DNA of 5,241 nucleotides from Bordetella parapertussis (GTDB taxonomy: Bacteria; Pseudomonadota; Gammaproteobacteria; Burkholderiales; Burkholderiaceae_C), in assembly GCA_945907335.1 (NCBI GenBank), contig CAMDSU010000136.1:1-5241 (forward strand), given 5' to 3'. Position 1 is the stretch's first letter, and every line of letters begins with the position of its first letter. Under the pieces are notes generated by a model. That model saw nothing but the letters and a program-made list of their open reading frames with translations. It was not told the DNA's origin and did not search any database. This document shows positions 1-5,241 of this stretch, in pieces. The translations under genes and the position numbers were made by a program.

Positions 1-878
1 ATGCCGTGTGCGGTCAAGATCTGGCGTTGTGGGCTACTGTCGTCCAAGATAGGGTTGGTGTTGTTGATGTGGATCAAAATTTTTCTGACATGAGCGGGCA
101 ATTTATCCAGCCATTCGATCATGCCGTCGGCGCCGCTTTGCGGCATGTGACCCATGGATCGGGATGTCTTTTTGGAAGCGCCTAGCGAAATCATTTCGTC
201 ATCGGTCCACAAGGTGCCGTCGACCATCACGCAATCAGCAAGTTGCATAGCCTGCCACACATGCGGTTCCATCTGACCCAAACCAGGCGCATAAAACAGT
301 GTTTTGCCACTCTTGTCGTCTCGCACTTTCAACCCGACGTTGTCGCCCGGTTGCGGTTTATCGCGGTGCGGTGAATAAGGCGGCGCGTTGCTGATGAGGG
401 GCAGCGCTTCAAACTGCAAACCTGAGAGGCCGGGCACTTGAAAAGCCGTTTGCAATTGCAATGCCTGCCAATCGATGCCGCAATAGTGCTCAAGTACTTT
501 GAATAAAGGATTGCCGGTGCTCAGGTCTTCGCGCACCAGAGGATGGCAATACAAAGGCAATTTTTGTCTGTGCTCGCGCAGCATGAGCAAACCGGTGGTG
601 TGGTCGATTTGTGCATCCATGAGCAACACAGCAGCAATGCCGGTGTCACGCAAAGCACGCGCGGGTTGCAAGGCGGGAAAAGCTTTGATCTGTTGCAACA
701 CATCGGGAGAAGCATTGATCAGCAGCCAATCGGTCTCATTGGCAGTGACCGCAATCGATGATTGAGTGCGTGCCACATGGTGCGGGCTGCCATCACGCAC
801 CGCATTGCATTGCGGACAATTGCAATTCCACTGAGGGAATCCGCCGCCAGCGGCTGAACCAAGCACATGAATTTTCAC
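1..878 (-). CDS. pqqB: PqqB, PQQ biosynthesis metallo-beta-lactamase-fold protein (3' end cut by window)
   Basis: Read on the minus strand, 292 uninterrupted codons run from a GTG at 878 to the window edge. PqqB is usually a little over 300 residues, so only the last dozen or so are missing. The N-terminus is the family signature: MKIHVLGSAAGGGFPQWNCN, followed by CPQC, giving a Cys19/Cys21/Cys24 metal-site cluster. Residues 88-96 (DAQIDHTTG) replace the HxHxDH motif of true metallo-beta-lactamases, as is normal for PqqB. MGHMP (242-246) and HINNTNPIL (270-278) are also family-typical. PqqB is a cytoplasmic enzyme of PQQ maturation; work on the family proposes an iron-dependent hydroxylase acting on the cross-linked Glu-Tyr intermediate. 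The GTG is chosen because the conserved MKIHVLGS start aligns exactly there; the nearby ATG at 869 is out of frame. The ribosome site is weak (AAAGCGGCG just upstream). It lies 104 bases downstream of pqqA, behind two terminators. Identification is secure. Confidence 0.96.
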   Translation of the reverse strand, partial: MKIHVLGSAAGGGFPQWNCNCPQCNAVRDGSPHHVARTQSSIAVTANETDWLLINASPDVLQQIKAFPALQPARALRDTGIAAVLLMDAQIDHTTGLLMLREHRQKLPLYCHPLVREDLSTGNPLFKVLEHYCGIDWQALQLQTAFQVPGLSGLQFEALPLISNAPPYSPHRDKPQPGDNVGLKVRDDKSGKTLFYAPGLGQMEPHVWQAMQLADCVMVDGTLWTDDEMISLGASKKTSRSMGHMPQSGADGMIEWLDKLPAHVRKILIHINNTNPILDDSSPQRQILTAHG

Positions 879-892
879 AATAGCGCCGCTTT

Positions 893-917
893 AAAAAAAA
901 TCCGCGTCAAGCGCGGA
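893..917 (-). terminator. Second intrinsic terminator/attenuator, immediately before pqqB
   Basis: On the minus strand, TCCGCG, a five-base loop (CTTGA) and CGCGGA form a perfect 6-bp stem (912-917 with 901-906), directly followed by eight T residues (893-900). This is a textbook Rho-independent terminator for transcripts from pqqA. Its U-tract ends only 14 bases before the pqqB start codon, leaving no room for a separate pqqB promoter between them. It probably acts as a partial terminator that lowers pqqB expression relative to pqqA. Confidence 0.85.
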
Positions 918-931
918 ACATCAAAACATAT

Positions 932-973
932 AAAGAAAAAAGAAAAAGGTCTGCCGGGTTGCCCCGACAGACC
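932..973 (-). terminator. First intrinsic terminator after pqqA, GNRA-capped hairpin
   Basis: On the minus strand, starting 9 bases after the pqqA stop codon, GGTCTGTCGGG pairs with CCCGGCAGACC around a GCAA tetraloop (hairpin 948-973). All 11 positions pair if one U-G wobble is allowed. On the plus strand the same position is a C-A mismatch, so the hairpin is built for the minus-strand RNA. It is followed by a T-rich tract (932-947, 14 T interrupted by two C). GNRA loops are unusually stable RNA hairpin caps. This is the expected 3' end of a short pqqA-only transcript. Confidence 0.87.
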
Positions 974-982
974 ACCGTTAAA

Positions 983-1057
983 TTAACGGTTAGCGATGTA
1001 CATGGTGATTTCGAAACCGAAACGCATGTCGCTAGCTGCAGGTGTTTGCCATTTCAT
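983..1057 (-). CDS. pqqA: PqqA, PQQ precursor peptide (24 aa)
   Basis: A 24-codon gene on the minus strand, ATG at 1057 and TAA at 983-985, too short for usual ORF length cut-offs. The peptide begins MKWQTPAASDM and ends FGFEITMYIANR. It carries the invariant E-x-x-x-Y core: Glu16 and Tyr20 in EITMY, the two residues that the radical SAM enzyme PqqE links by a carbon-carbon bond and that become the PQQ skeleton. PqqA is ribosomally made, bound by the chaperone PqqD, modified by PqqE and then proteolysed. Length and core match the normal 22-29 aa family range, so it appears fully functional. A good Shine-Dalgarno site lies 6 bases upstream. pqqB follows on the same strand, so this is the first gene of the pqq cluster. 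Two terminators directly downstream suggest it is expressed in excess over the enzymes. Identification is near certain. Confidence 0.97.
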   Translation of the reverse strand: MKWQTPAASDMRFGFEITMYIANR

Positions 1058-1271
1058 GGTGTATCTCCTAAAGTCACGCCGCTGATCACGGCCAATCGTG
1101 TACAGAGACATTCCGAACACAGGTATGTACTTTGCCCCACACCAGACAAGAATGCCATCGGTAACGCATGGAATCTAACCTAAAGATTTTCTGTAGTTGC
1201 GCCTAGGGTTAGCCCCATAGTTACCTTTGTATTACTCAATGCGCAATTCAATCGTATTAGCATAAAGACAT
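1058..1271. promoter_or_regulatory. Divergent pqqA / pip intergenic control region
   Basis: These 214 bases separate two divergent start codons and must hold at least one promoter in each direction. I see no convincing sigma-70 -35/-10 pair on either strand. The best partial -10 for pip is TATTAG at 1255-1260, without a good -35. Possible regulator sites are a spaced inverted repeat CTAACC (1175-1180) / GGTTAG (1207-1212) with 26 bases between the arms, and a short dyad CACG-N6-CGTG (1087-1100). TGTAC occurs twice (1099-1103 and 1126-1130). None of these is strong enough alone to name an operator. The absence of consensus promoters would fit activator-dependent expression, but that is inference. 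Confidence 0.55.
1064..1069 (-). promoter_or_regulatory. Ribosome binding site of pqqA
   Basis: On the minus strand AGGAGA stands 6 bases before the pqqA ATG at 1057. It is a strong Shine-Dalgarno match and fixes this start. It contrasts with the weak site in front of pqqB, in line with high translation of the precursor peptide. Confidence 0.85.
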
Positions 1272-2246
1272 ATGCCTGACAACACATTTCAAGATCTATA
1301 CCCCGCCATCGAACCCTATCAGCATGGATTTTTGCCTGAAAAAGACGGCCATTCGGTGTATTTCGAACAAAGCGGTAACCCATCGGGTGTTCCAGTGGTA
1401 TTTCTTCATGGTGGCCCGGGCAGCGGTTGCGGGCCGCGCCACCGCCAGTTGTTTCATCCCTCGCACGTGCGTGCCATTTTGTTTGACCAGCGCGGTTGCG
1501 GCCGCAGCCTTGCCAAGCAAGCGTTAGAGGCGAACACCACCGCACACTTGATCGACGATATCGAAAGGCTTCGAATACAACTGCATATCGACCGTTGGTT
1601 GGTGGTGGGTGGATCCTGGGGGGCAGGCCTTGGACTGGCTTATGCCAGCGCGCATCCCCAGCGATGCATGGGCGCGGTGATTCGTGGCGTTTTTTTATCA
1701 CGACCCGCAGATCTGCAATGGTTTTTTGAAGACGCCAAGCAATGCATGCCTGATGCATGGGCGGCTTTTCACCACCAGTTAAATGCACACGGTGCACCCT
1801 TGTCGCAGGTCTTGTTCGATGGACTTCTTCATGGTCGCGAAGACGATACGCTGAAATTGGCGCTGGCTTGGCAAGCCTGGGAAATCGCGCTCACTAACCG
1901 CCATTTTCAAGACAGTCCTTTGCCCCAACCTTCCGCGCAAGAGGCCACTGCCTTGCTCGCCAAATACCGTTTGCAAAGTCACTACTTGCGGCACCTGTGC
2001 TTTTTTCCTGAAGACGGACTGCTTTCGCATGTGAGCCACCTGTGCAATATGCCAGTGAGCTTGTTGCACGGCAGGCTAGATTGGATTTGCCGGCCCGAAG
2101 CCGCATGGGCAGTGCACCAAGCGATTGCAGGCAGTCGTATGCATATGATCGACAACGCAGGTCACAATCCGTTTGAAGCCCCCATGACAGCGGAACTGGT
2201 GCGTGAAATCAACACCATGGTGGATCAACTTCGAGCCAAAGGCTAA
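1272..2246 (+). CDS. pip: Proline iminopeptidase-family alpha/beta hydrolase (S33)
   Basis: A 324-residue protein, the usual length for bacterial proline iminopeptidase (prolyl aminopeptidase), which removes N-terminal proline from peptides in the cytoplasm. No signal peptide is visible. The alpha/beta-hydrolase signatures are in order: HGGPGSGCGP (oxyanion-hole region, 46-55), DQRGCGRS (72-79), the nucleophile elbow GGSWG with Ser115, the acid Asp270 in HGRLDWICRP, and His298 in NAGHNP. RGVF (138-141) and the cap-domain W..WE motif (200-204) also match the family. One departure is that the cap motif normally reading (I/L)ENHYF is here LQSHYL, so the conserved Glu is Gln235. In studied family members this Glu helps bind the substrate's free amino terminus, so specificity may be altered. 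Only a weak AAAGA ribosome site precedes the ATG. The sensor kinase starts 6 bases after the stop, so the two are almost surely co-transcribed. Family assignment is firm; exact substrate is uncertain. Confidence 0.9.
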   Translation: MPDNTFQDLYPAIEPYQHGFLPEKDGHSVYFEQSGNPSGVPVVFLHGGPGSGCGPRHRQLFHPSHVRAILFDQRGCGRSLAKQALEANTTAHLIDDIERLRIQLHIDRWLVVGGSWGAGLGLAYASAHPQRCMGAVIRGVFLSRPADLQWFFEDAKQCMPDAWAAFHHQLNAHGAPLSQVLFDGLLHGREDDTLKLALAWQAWEIALTNRHFQDSPLPQPSAQEATALLAKYRLQSHYLRHLCFFPEDGLLSHVSHLCNMPVSLLHGRLDWICRPEAAWAVHQAIAGSRMHMIDNAGHNPFEAPMTAELVREINTMVDQLRAKG

Positions 2247-2252
2247 GCACAC

Positions 2253-3611
2253 ATGTCACTGCGTTTACAAATCAATCTGATCATTGCTGTGATGTTGGTG
2301 TGTTTTGCTTCCTTATTGATTGGGCTGCAATTGGAGGACACCCGACGCAGCGTGGACGATGAAATGGAAGGCGCCAATATGGTGGCGACTCAGTTGCTGT
2401 CGCGTTTACAAGCGGTGAGCAAACAAACCAGTTTGAATGACATGCGCGAGTTCTTGAGTCAATTGGGTCGGGTACGTGCCAATGAGATTGAATTGCTGGA
2501 CCTCAACGGCCATACCGTTTATCACTCGCCGCCGCCTGTTTACAAAGCCGGTCGCGATGCGCCTGAGTGGTATAGCCACATCGTGTCGCCTTCTGTCAAA
2601 ACGCGTGAAATCAGTCTCGCCCATGGTCGCTTGCTGGTTCGTGCCGATCCATCGCGCGCAGTGCTCGATGGCTGGGACGATTTTGTGCCGATGCTGATCA
2701 CTTTGTTCACTGGTGTGGCGGTGGTGATACTGCTGGTCTACTGGCTGCTGGGTCGTGCTTTGCAACCCATTCAGCAGGTAGTCCATGGATTGCAACAAGT
2801 CGGACGCGGCGACTACAACATTCGCCTCCCTAATATGCGCGGTCAAGAAGCGCAAATGATGGGGCATGCTTTCAATAGCATGGCCAGTTCTTTGCAAGAA
2901 GGCATGGCCGCCAGAGAAAAGGCTCGCGAAGCCACGCAAGCTTTGGCGCAAAACCGCGAACTTACCCATGTGATTCAAACACGCATTGAAGAAGTGCGGG
3001 GCCAGATCGCACGCGAATTGCACGACGAATTAGGTCAGCAAGTCACTGCGATAAAAAGTGTGGGCATGGCCATCGCTCACCGCGCCAAAGGTGTGGACGA
3101 ACAGATTGAAGCATCTGCACGCATGGTGATCGATTGCGCAGATGCGATTTACGAAGAAGTCCACCAACTGGTAACCAAACTCAGGCCTTTGGCTTTAGAC
3201 AGGTTTGGTTTACAAGACGCCTTGCAAGATTTGCTGGAAGAAGCGCGCAGCAGGCACCCAAAAATGCAAATAACGCTGAGCATTGATGCGCCATTGGACA
3301 CACTGGAAGACAATTTGGCCACGGCGGTTTACCGCATCATGCAAGAGTCTTTGACCAACGCACTGAGGCATGCACAAGCCAGTCGTATTGATATGCAAGT
3401 ACGACACAGCCACGATAAATTGCAACTCGAAGTCAAAGACAATGGCAACGGCCCTGGTGCTGATTGGCAGTCTTCTGGGCACTTTGGCGTGGTGGGCATG
3501 GGTGAGCGGGCGCAAGGCCTTGGCGGTCATTTGGTGTTTGAGCCCCTACATCCGCAAGGGACTCGCGTATTGGCCGTGTTACCTCTGAGCCACAATCCAG
3601 CCCATGGCTAA
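2253..3611 (+). CDS. Membrane sensor histidine kinase, NarL/MoxY type (HisKA_3)
   Basis: A 452-residue inner-membrane sensor kinase. The first membrane helix is about residues 8-25. A periplasmic sensor region of about 120 residues follows (26-145), resembling the LapD/MoxY N-terminal type by length and position. The second helix is about 146-167, then a HAMP linker (about 167-220) and a short charged coiled-coil. The dimerisation/phosphoacceptor domain has His257 in ARELHDELGQ, the HisKA_3 hallmark. The ATP-binding domain shows the N box (ESLTNALRHA, Asn369), the G1 box (DNGNG, 396-400) and a G2-like glycine box (GVVGMGER, 412-419). All catalytic residues are present. It should autophosphorylate and pass phosphate to the response regulator encoded next, whose start overlaps this gene's stop by 8 bases. 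An AAAGG ribosome site lies inside the end of pip. The signal is unknown. The neighbouring pqq genes and the MoxY-like layout suggest control of PQQ or quinoprotein dehydrogenase genes, by analogy only. Confidence 0.9.
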   Translation: MSLRLQINLIIAVMLVCFASLLIGLQLEDTRRSVDDEMEGANMVATQLLSRLQAVSKQTSLNDMREFLSQLGRVRANEIELLDLNGHTVYHSPPPVYKAGRDAPEWYSHIVSPSVKTREISLAHGRLLVRADPSRAVLDGWDDFVPMLITLFTGVAVVILLVYWLLGRALQPIQQVVHGLQQVGRGDYNIRLPNMRGQEAQMMGHAFNSMASSLQEGMAAREKAREATQALAQNRELTHVIQTRIEEVRGQIARELHDELGQQVTAIKSVGMAIAHRAKGVDEQIEASARMVIDCADAIYEEVHQLVTKLRPLALDRFGLQDALQDLLEEARSRHPKMQITLSIDAPLDTLEDNLATAVYRIMQESLTNALRHAQASRIDMQVRHSHDKLQLEVKDNGNGPGADWQSSGHFGVVGMGERAQGLGGHLVFEPLHPQGTRVLAVLPLSHNPAHG

Positions 3612-4251
3612 ATTGAAATTGATGTTGGTGGATGACCATGCCGTGGTGCGTGGCGGCTTCAAAGTGTTGCTGCAAACATGGAATGACGTGCAGGTAGTCG
3701 CTGAAGCTTCCAGCGGTGAAGAGGCGCTGCAACTCTACGAGATACACCGACCCGATGTGGTGGTGATGGATATTGCAATGGCAGGCATGGGTGGCATTGA
3801 GGCCATCAAGCGCATGGTCGCGAAAGACCCCGGTGCACGCATACTCTCGTTGTCTGCTCACGAAGACACGAGTTATTCCAAACGCGCTTTACAAGCAGGT
3901 GCGCTGGGCTATTTGTCTAAGCGTACGGCGCCCGAAGTGCTGATTGATGCCATTCGGTTGGTGTCGCAAAAGAAACGCTTTATTGATCCCGTTATTGCAC
4001 AACGTATGGCCATGCAAGACTTGGATGGCGATCAAAGTCCGATTGAGAAACTGTCCCCGCGCGAATTTGAGGTATTCGTGCAATTGGCCAGAGGGCAATC
4101 GGTGGTGCAAATCTCAGAGACCCTGAAACTGTCTGCATCCACGGTTGGCACCCATCTCTACAAAATCAAACAAAAACTGCAATTAGCTAACCAGTCTGAA
4201 ATGACACTGCTGGCCATGCGGCATGGGTTGATTGACTCTAATACAGCTTGA
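3604..4251 (+). CDS. NarL/LuxR-type response regulator, partner of upstream kinase
   Basis: A 215-residue two-domain DNA-binding regulator. The receiver domain (about 4-120) has the acidic pair Asp10/Asp11, phosphoacceptor Asp56 in VVVMDIAMAG, the switch residue Ser84 and the conserved Lys106 in YLSKR. The C-terminal LuxR/GerE helix-turn-helix (about 148-210) starts LSPREFEVF and contains the recognition segment LSASTVGTHLYKIKQKL. The gene overlaps the kinase by 8 bases (ATGGCTAA), which implies translational coupling and a one-to-one pair. It resembles MoxX- and UvrY/GacA-like regulators. In methylotrophs MoxX-type proteins control methanol oxidation, which makes the divergent pqqA promoter a natural candidate target; this is inference. 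All phosphorylation residues are intact. No strong GC-rich terminator follows it. Assignment to the family is firm; the regulon is unknown. Confidence 0.92.
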   Translation: MAKLKLMLVDDHAVVRGGFKVLLQTWNDVQVVAEASSGEEALQLYEIHRPDVVVMDIAMAGMGGIEAIKRMVAKDPGARILSLSAHEDTSYSKRALQAGALGYLSKRTAPEVLIDAIRLVSQKKRFIDPVIAQRMAMQDLDGDQSPIEKLSPREFEVFVQLARGQSVVQISETLKLSASTVGTHLYKIKQKLQLANQSEMTLLAMRHGLIDSNTA

Positions 4252-4297
4252 AACTTATCGAAAAAATTCATTAAGTATCTACATATAGTGAATATAA

Positions 4298-4316
4298 AAA
4301 TATTATTTCAATATTT
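4298..4316 (+). repeat. Perfect AT-only inverted repeat after the response regulator
   Basis: AAATATT (4298-4304) and AATATTT (4310-4316) form a perfect 7-bp dyad around ATTTC, followed by a T-rich stretch. With no G-C pairs it would be a weak RNA terminator. It could instead be a protein-binding site or chance in AT-rich DNA. Confidence 0.3.
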
Positions 4317-4438
4317 ATTTGTTACTTACTTTGAATCTATGCACTCTTAAATATTGCATAACAACACTTTGTCTTTGCCTATTTCGAAATCACAAGCCAG
4401 ATGTATTGATCGGTTCTAAGATCTACTTTATCTCAACT

Positions 4439-4443
4439 AGGAG
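4439..4443 (+). promoter_or_regulatory. Ribosome binding site of the barrel gene
   Basis: AGGAG lies 6 bases before the ATG at 4450. It is a strong site and supports this start, which also gives a complete signal peptide. Confidence 0.85.
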
Positions 4444-4449
4444 TTTTGC

Positions 4450-5028
4450 ATGAAAAAAATAGTCACTTCAGCGGTTTTAGCGTTGGTCAGCGCAATGGCC
4501 TTGGCCAATGAACCTGGGAAAACTGATACAGGTCTTGACTACACTAAAATTGAAGTTGATTACATGTCTGCCACCATCAACGACTCTACATGGAACGGCT
4601 ACTACACGAGCGGGTCCTTTTTAGTCAGTGAAAACGTATTTTTATTGGGCAACTATGCGAGCGTGTCCCGATCAAGCATCATCCGTGAAAAATCAAATAT
4701 AGGAATTGGCTACCGTTTACCCATAGCTGCAAGCACTGATTTTTTCACCACACTGTCTTATTATTCTCAAACTGTTGAAAGCGACTCCAGCAAGGCCACT
4801 GATGTCGGAGGTAGTTTGGGTTTAGGCGTCAGAGCCAAATTGTCTGCTGACGCAGATGTAGTGGGCACTTACCATTACATTTCTGCTGATTCCAACACAT
4901 ACAACAACTATTCAGTTAGCTTGAAATACAACGTCACCCAAAGTATTTTTGTAACCGGCGGCTACACATCACAAACCGGATCATCTAGCGCAACAGCCTA
5001 CTTGGTAGGTGCCGGGGTCAGATTCTGA
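4450..5028 (+). CDS. Small outer-membrane beta-barrel protein, family not recognised
   Basis: A 192-residue exported protein. The N-terminus is a classical Sec signal peptide: MKK, a hydrophobic core, then ALA with likely cleavage after Ala19, leaving about 173 residues. The mature part is a series of short strands with alternating polar and hydrophobic residues, many aromatic and glycine residues, tight turns (SEN, SADA, TQS) and longer polar serine-rich loops (about residues 73-82, 109-119). I count about ten strands, which would suit a closed barrel with both ends in the periplasm. It ends in AYLVGAGVRF; a terminal Phe after alternating residues is the beta-signal read by the BAM insertion machinery. 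There are no cysteines. It has its own strong ribosome site, an AT-rich upstream region and a strong terminator, so it is probably a single-gene unit unrelated to the operon before it. Base composition is more AT-rich than its neighbours. Function (small porin, adhesin, OmpX-like) is unknown. Confidence 0.8.
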   Translation: MKKIVTSAVLALVSAMALANEPGKTDTGLDYTKIEVDYMSATINDSTWNGYYTSGSFLVSENVFLLGNYASVSRSSIIREKSNIGIGYRLPIAASTDFFTTLSYYSQTVESDSSKATDVGGSLGLGVRAKLSADADVVGTYHYISADSNTYNNYSVSLKYNVTQSIFVTGGYTSQTGSSSATAYLVGAGVRF

Positions 5029-5049
5029 TACTGCATTAAACGCTCTGTT

Positions 5050-5079
5050 AAAAAAGCGCCCATTGGGCGCTTTTTTTTT
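5050..5079. terminator. Strong, probably bidirectional intrinsic terminator
   Basis: Six A residues and GCGCCC (5050-5061), a three-base ATT loop and GGGCGC followed by nine T residues (5065-5079) form a GC-rich stem with a long U-tract. It begins 21 bases after the barrel gene stop. The A-tract on the left gives a U-tract on the minus strand as well, so it can also end the minus-strand gene converging from the right. Confidence 0.92.
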
Positions 5080-5090
5080 GCTTGAAAAAT

Positions 5091-5241
5091 CTATTTCCTC
5101 TGACCCAACATCAAGTCGGCTTGAGAGCCGCCATGGTCAGTCAAATAAATCTGGCTGGTCTTTGGCAATACGTGACAACAAGGGCTGAAACTGAAACCAC
5201 CCTGCATATGACGAACCCACAATCGGGAAAGCTTGCTCTGC
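5091..5241 (-). CDS. C-terminal end of an unidentified protein (partial, starts outside window)
   Basis: On the minus strand an open frame enters from the right edge and ends at TAG (5091-5093), 11 bases before the shared terminator, the spacing expected for converging genes. The visible 49 residues include QGGFSFSPCCHVLPKTS and YLTDHGGSQADLM, with a Cys-Cys-His cluster. I do not recognise the family. Another minus-strand frame (ending at TGA, 5137-5139) is also open to the edge and gives a plausible tail ending AKDQPDLFD, so the frame is not certain. This frame is preferred because it is longest and ends next to the terminator. Confidence 0.45.
   Translation of the reverse strand, partial: QSKLSRLWVRHMQGGFSFSPCCHVLPKTSQIYLTDHGGSQADLMLGQRK

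Larger units (their letters stand above)
4252..4449. other. AT-rich intergenic region upstream of the barrel gene
   Basis: 198 bases with no gene, visibly much richer in A and T than the rest of the window, especially 4252-4370. It must contain the promoter of the downstream outer-membrane gene. TTGATC (4407 region) followed by TTTATC is one possible but short-spaced -35/-10 pair, and TTGAAT (4331 region) is another partial -35. Neither is convincing. The AT-rich upstream block could act as an UP element or as a binding site for H-NS/MvaT-like or IHF-like proteins. Confidence 0.4.

Noticed and set aside
499..765. Plus-strand and alternate-frame ORFs inside pqqB
   Set aside because: They overlap the clear PqqB reading frame on the opposite strand and encode no recognisable domain.
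1078..1100. Short dyads (GCCG..CGGC and CACG-N6-CGTG) as an operator
   Set aside because: The arms are only 4 bases and the first is off-centre; such dyads are expected by chance, so they were not listed as sites of their own.
959..1183. Plus-strand 74-codon ORF covering pqqA
   Set aside because: It lies antisense to pqqA and its terminator, has no ribosome site and shows no protein features.
1232..1260. Sigma-70 promoter for pip (TTACTC, 17 bases, TATTAG)
   Set aside because: The -35 matches the consensus poorly, so the pair is not supported as a mapped promoter.
1180..1797. 205-codon minus-strand ORF across the pip start
   Set aside because: It is a shadow of the pip gene; the pip frame has complete catalytic motifs and the minus-strand product is unlike any family.
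2406..3023. 205-codon minus-strand ORF within the kinase gene
   Set aside because: It is a shadow of the kinase frame, which is continuous and carries all domain motifs.
5137..5241. Alternative minus-strand frame ending at TGA 5137-5139
   Set aside because: It is also open to the edge but shorter and ends farther from the terminator; kept only as an alternative to the 5091 frame.
1..5241. CRISPR arrays, tRNA/rRNA genes, insertion sequences or att sites
   Set aside because: No regularly spaced repeats, cloverleaf sequences, transposase frames or terminal inverted repeats were seen.

Overview
The window reads as a chromosomal segment of a Gram-negative proteobacterium, most likely a betaproteobacterium (Burkholderiales or Methylophilales type). 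This lineage call is an inference from the style of the PQQ genes, the MoxYX-like two-component system and the mid-range base composition; no marker gene fixes it.

Layout. (1) Positions 1-1057, minus strand: the start of a pyrroloquinoline quinone (PQQ) biosynthesis operon. It holds the 24-codon precursor peptide gene pqqA (983-1057) and then pqqB (GTG start at 878), which runs off the left edge about a dozen residues short of its usual end. Between them lie two consecutive hairpin-plus-U-tract intrinsic terminators, both oriented to stop transcription coming from pqqA. (2) 1058-1271: a divergent intergenic region that must carry the pqqA promoter on one strand and the pip promoter on the other. 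(3) 1272-4251, plus strand: a tight three-gene unit made of a proline iminopeptidase-family alpha/beta hydrolase, a membrane NarL-type sensor histidine kinase and its LuxR/NarL-type response regulator. The gaps are 6 nt and then an 8-nt overlap. (4) 4252-4449: a strikingly AT-rich intergenic stretch. (5) 4450-5028, plus strand: a small secreted outer-membrane beta-barrel protein of unrecognised family, closed by a strong, probably bidirectional terminator (5050-5079). (6) 5091-5241: probably the C-terminal end of a minus-strand gene that I cannot identify.

How the parts may work together. PQQ is the periplasmic cofactor of quinoprotein alcohol, methanol and glucose dehydrogenases. In several methylotrophs and alcohol oxidisers, two-component systems of this general type control quinoprotein dehydrogenase and PQQ genes. 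The kinase/regulator pair transcribed away from pqqA is therefore a good candidate regulator of PQQ synthesis or of a PQQ enzyme. The tandem terminators after pqqA offer a way to make much more precursor peptide mRNA than mRNA for the biosynthetic enzymes. The peptidase between pqqA and the sensor kinase may be incidental, or may act in peptide turnover linked to PQQ; the sequence alone does not decide this.
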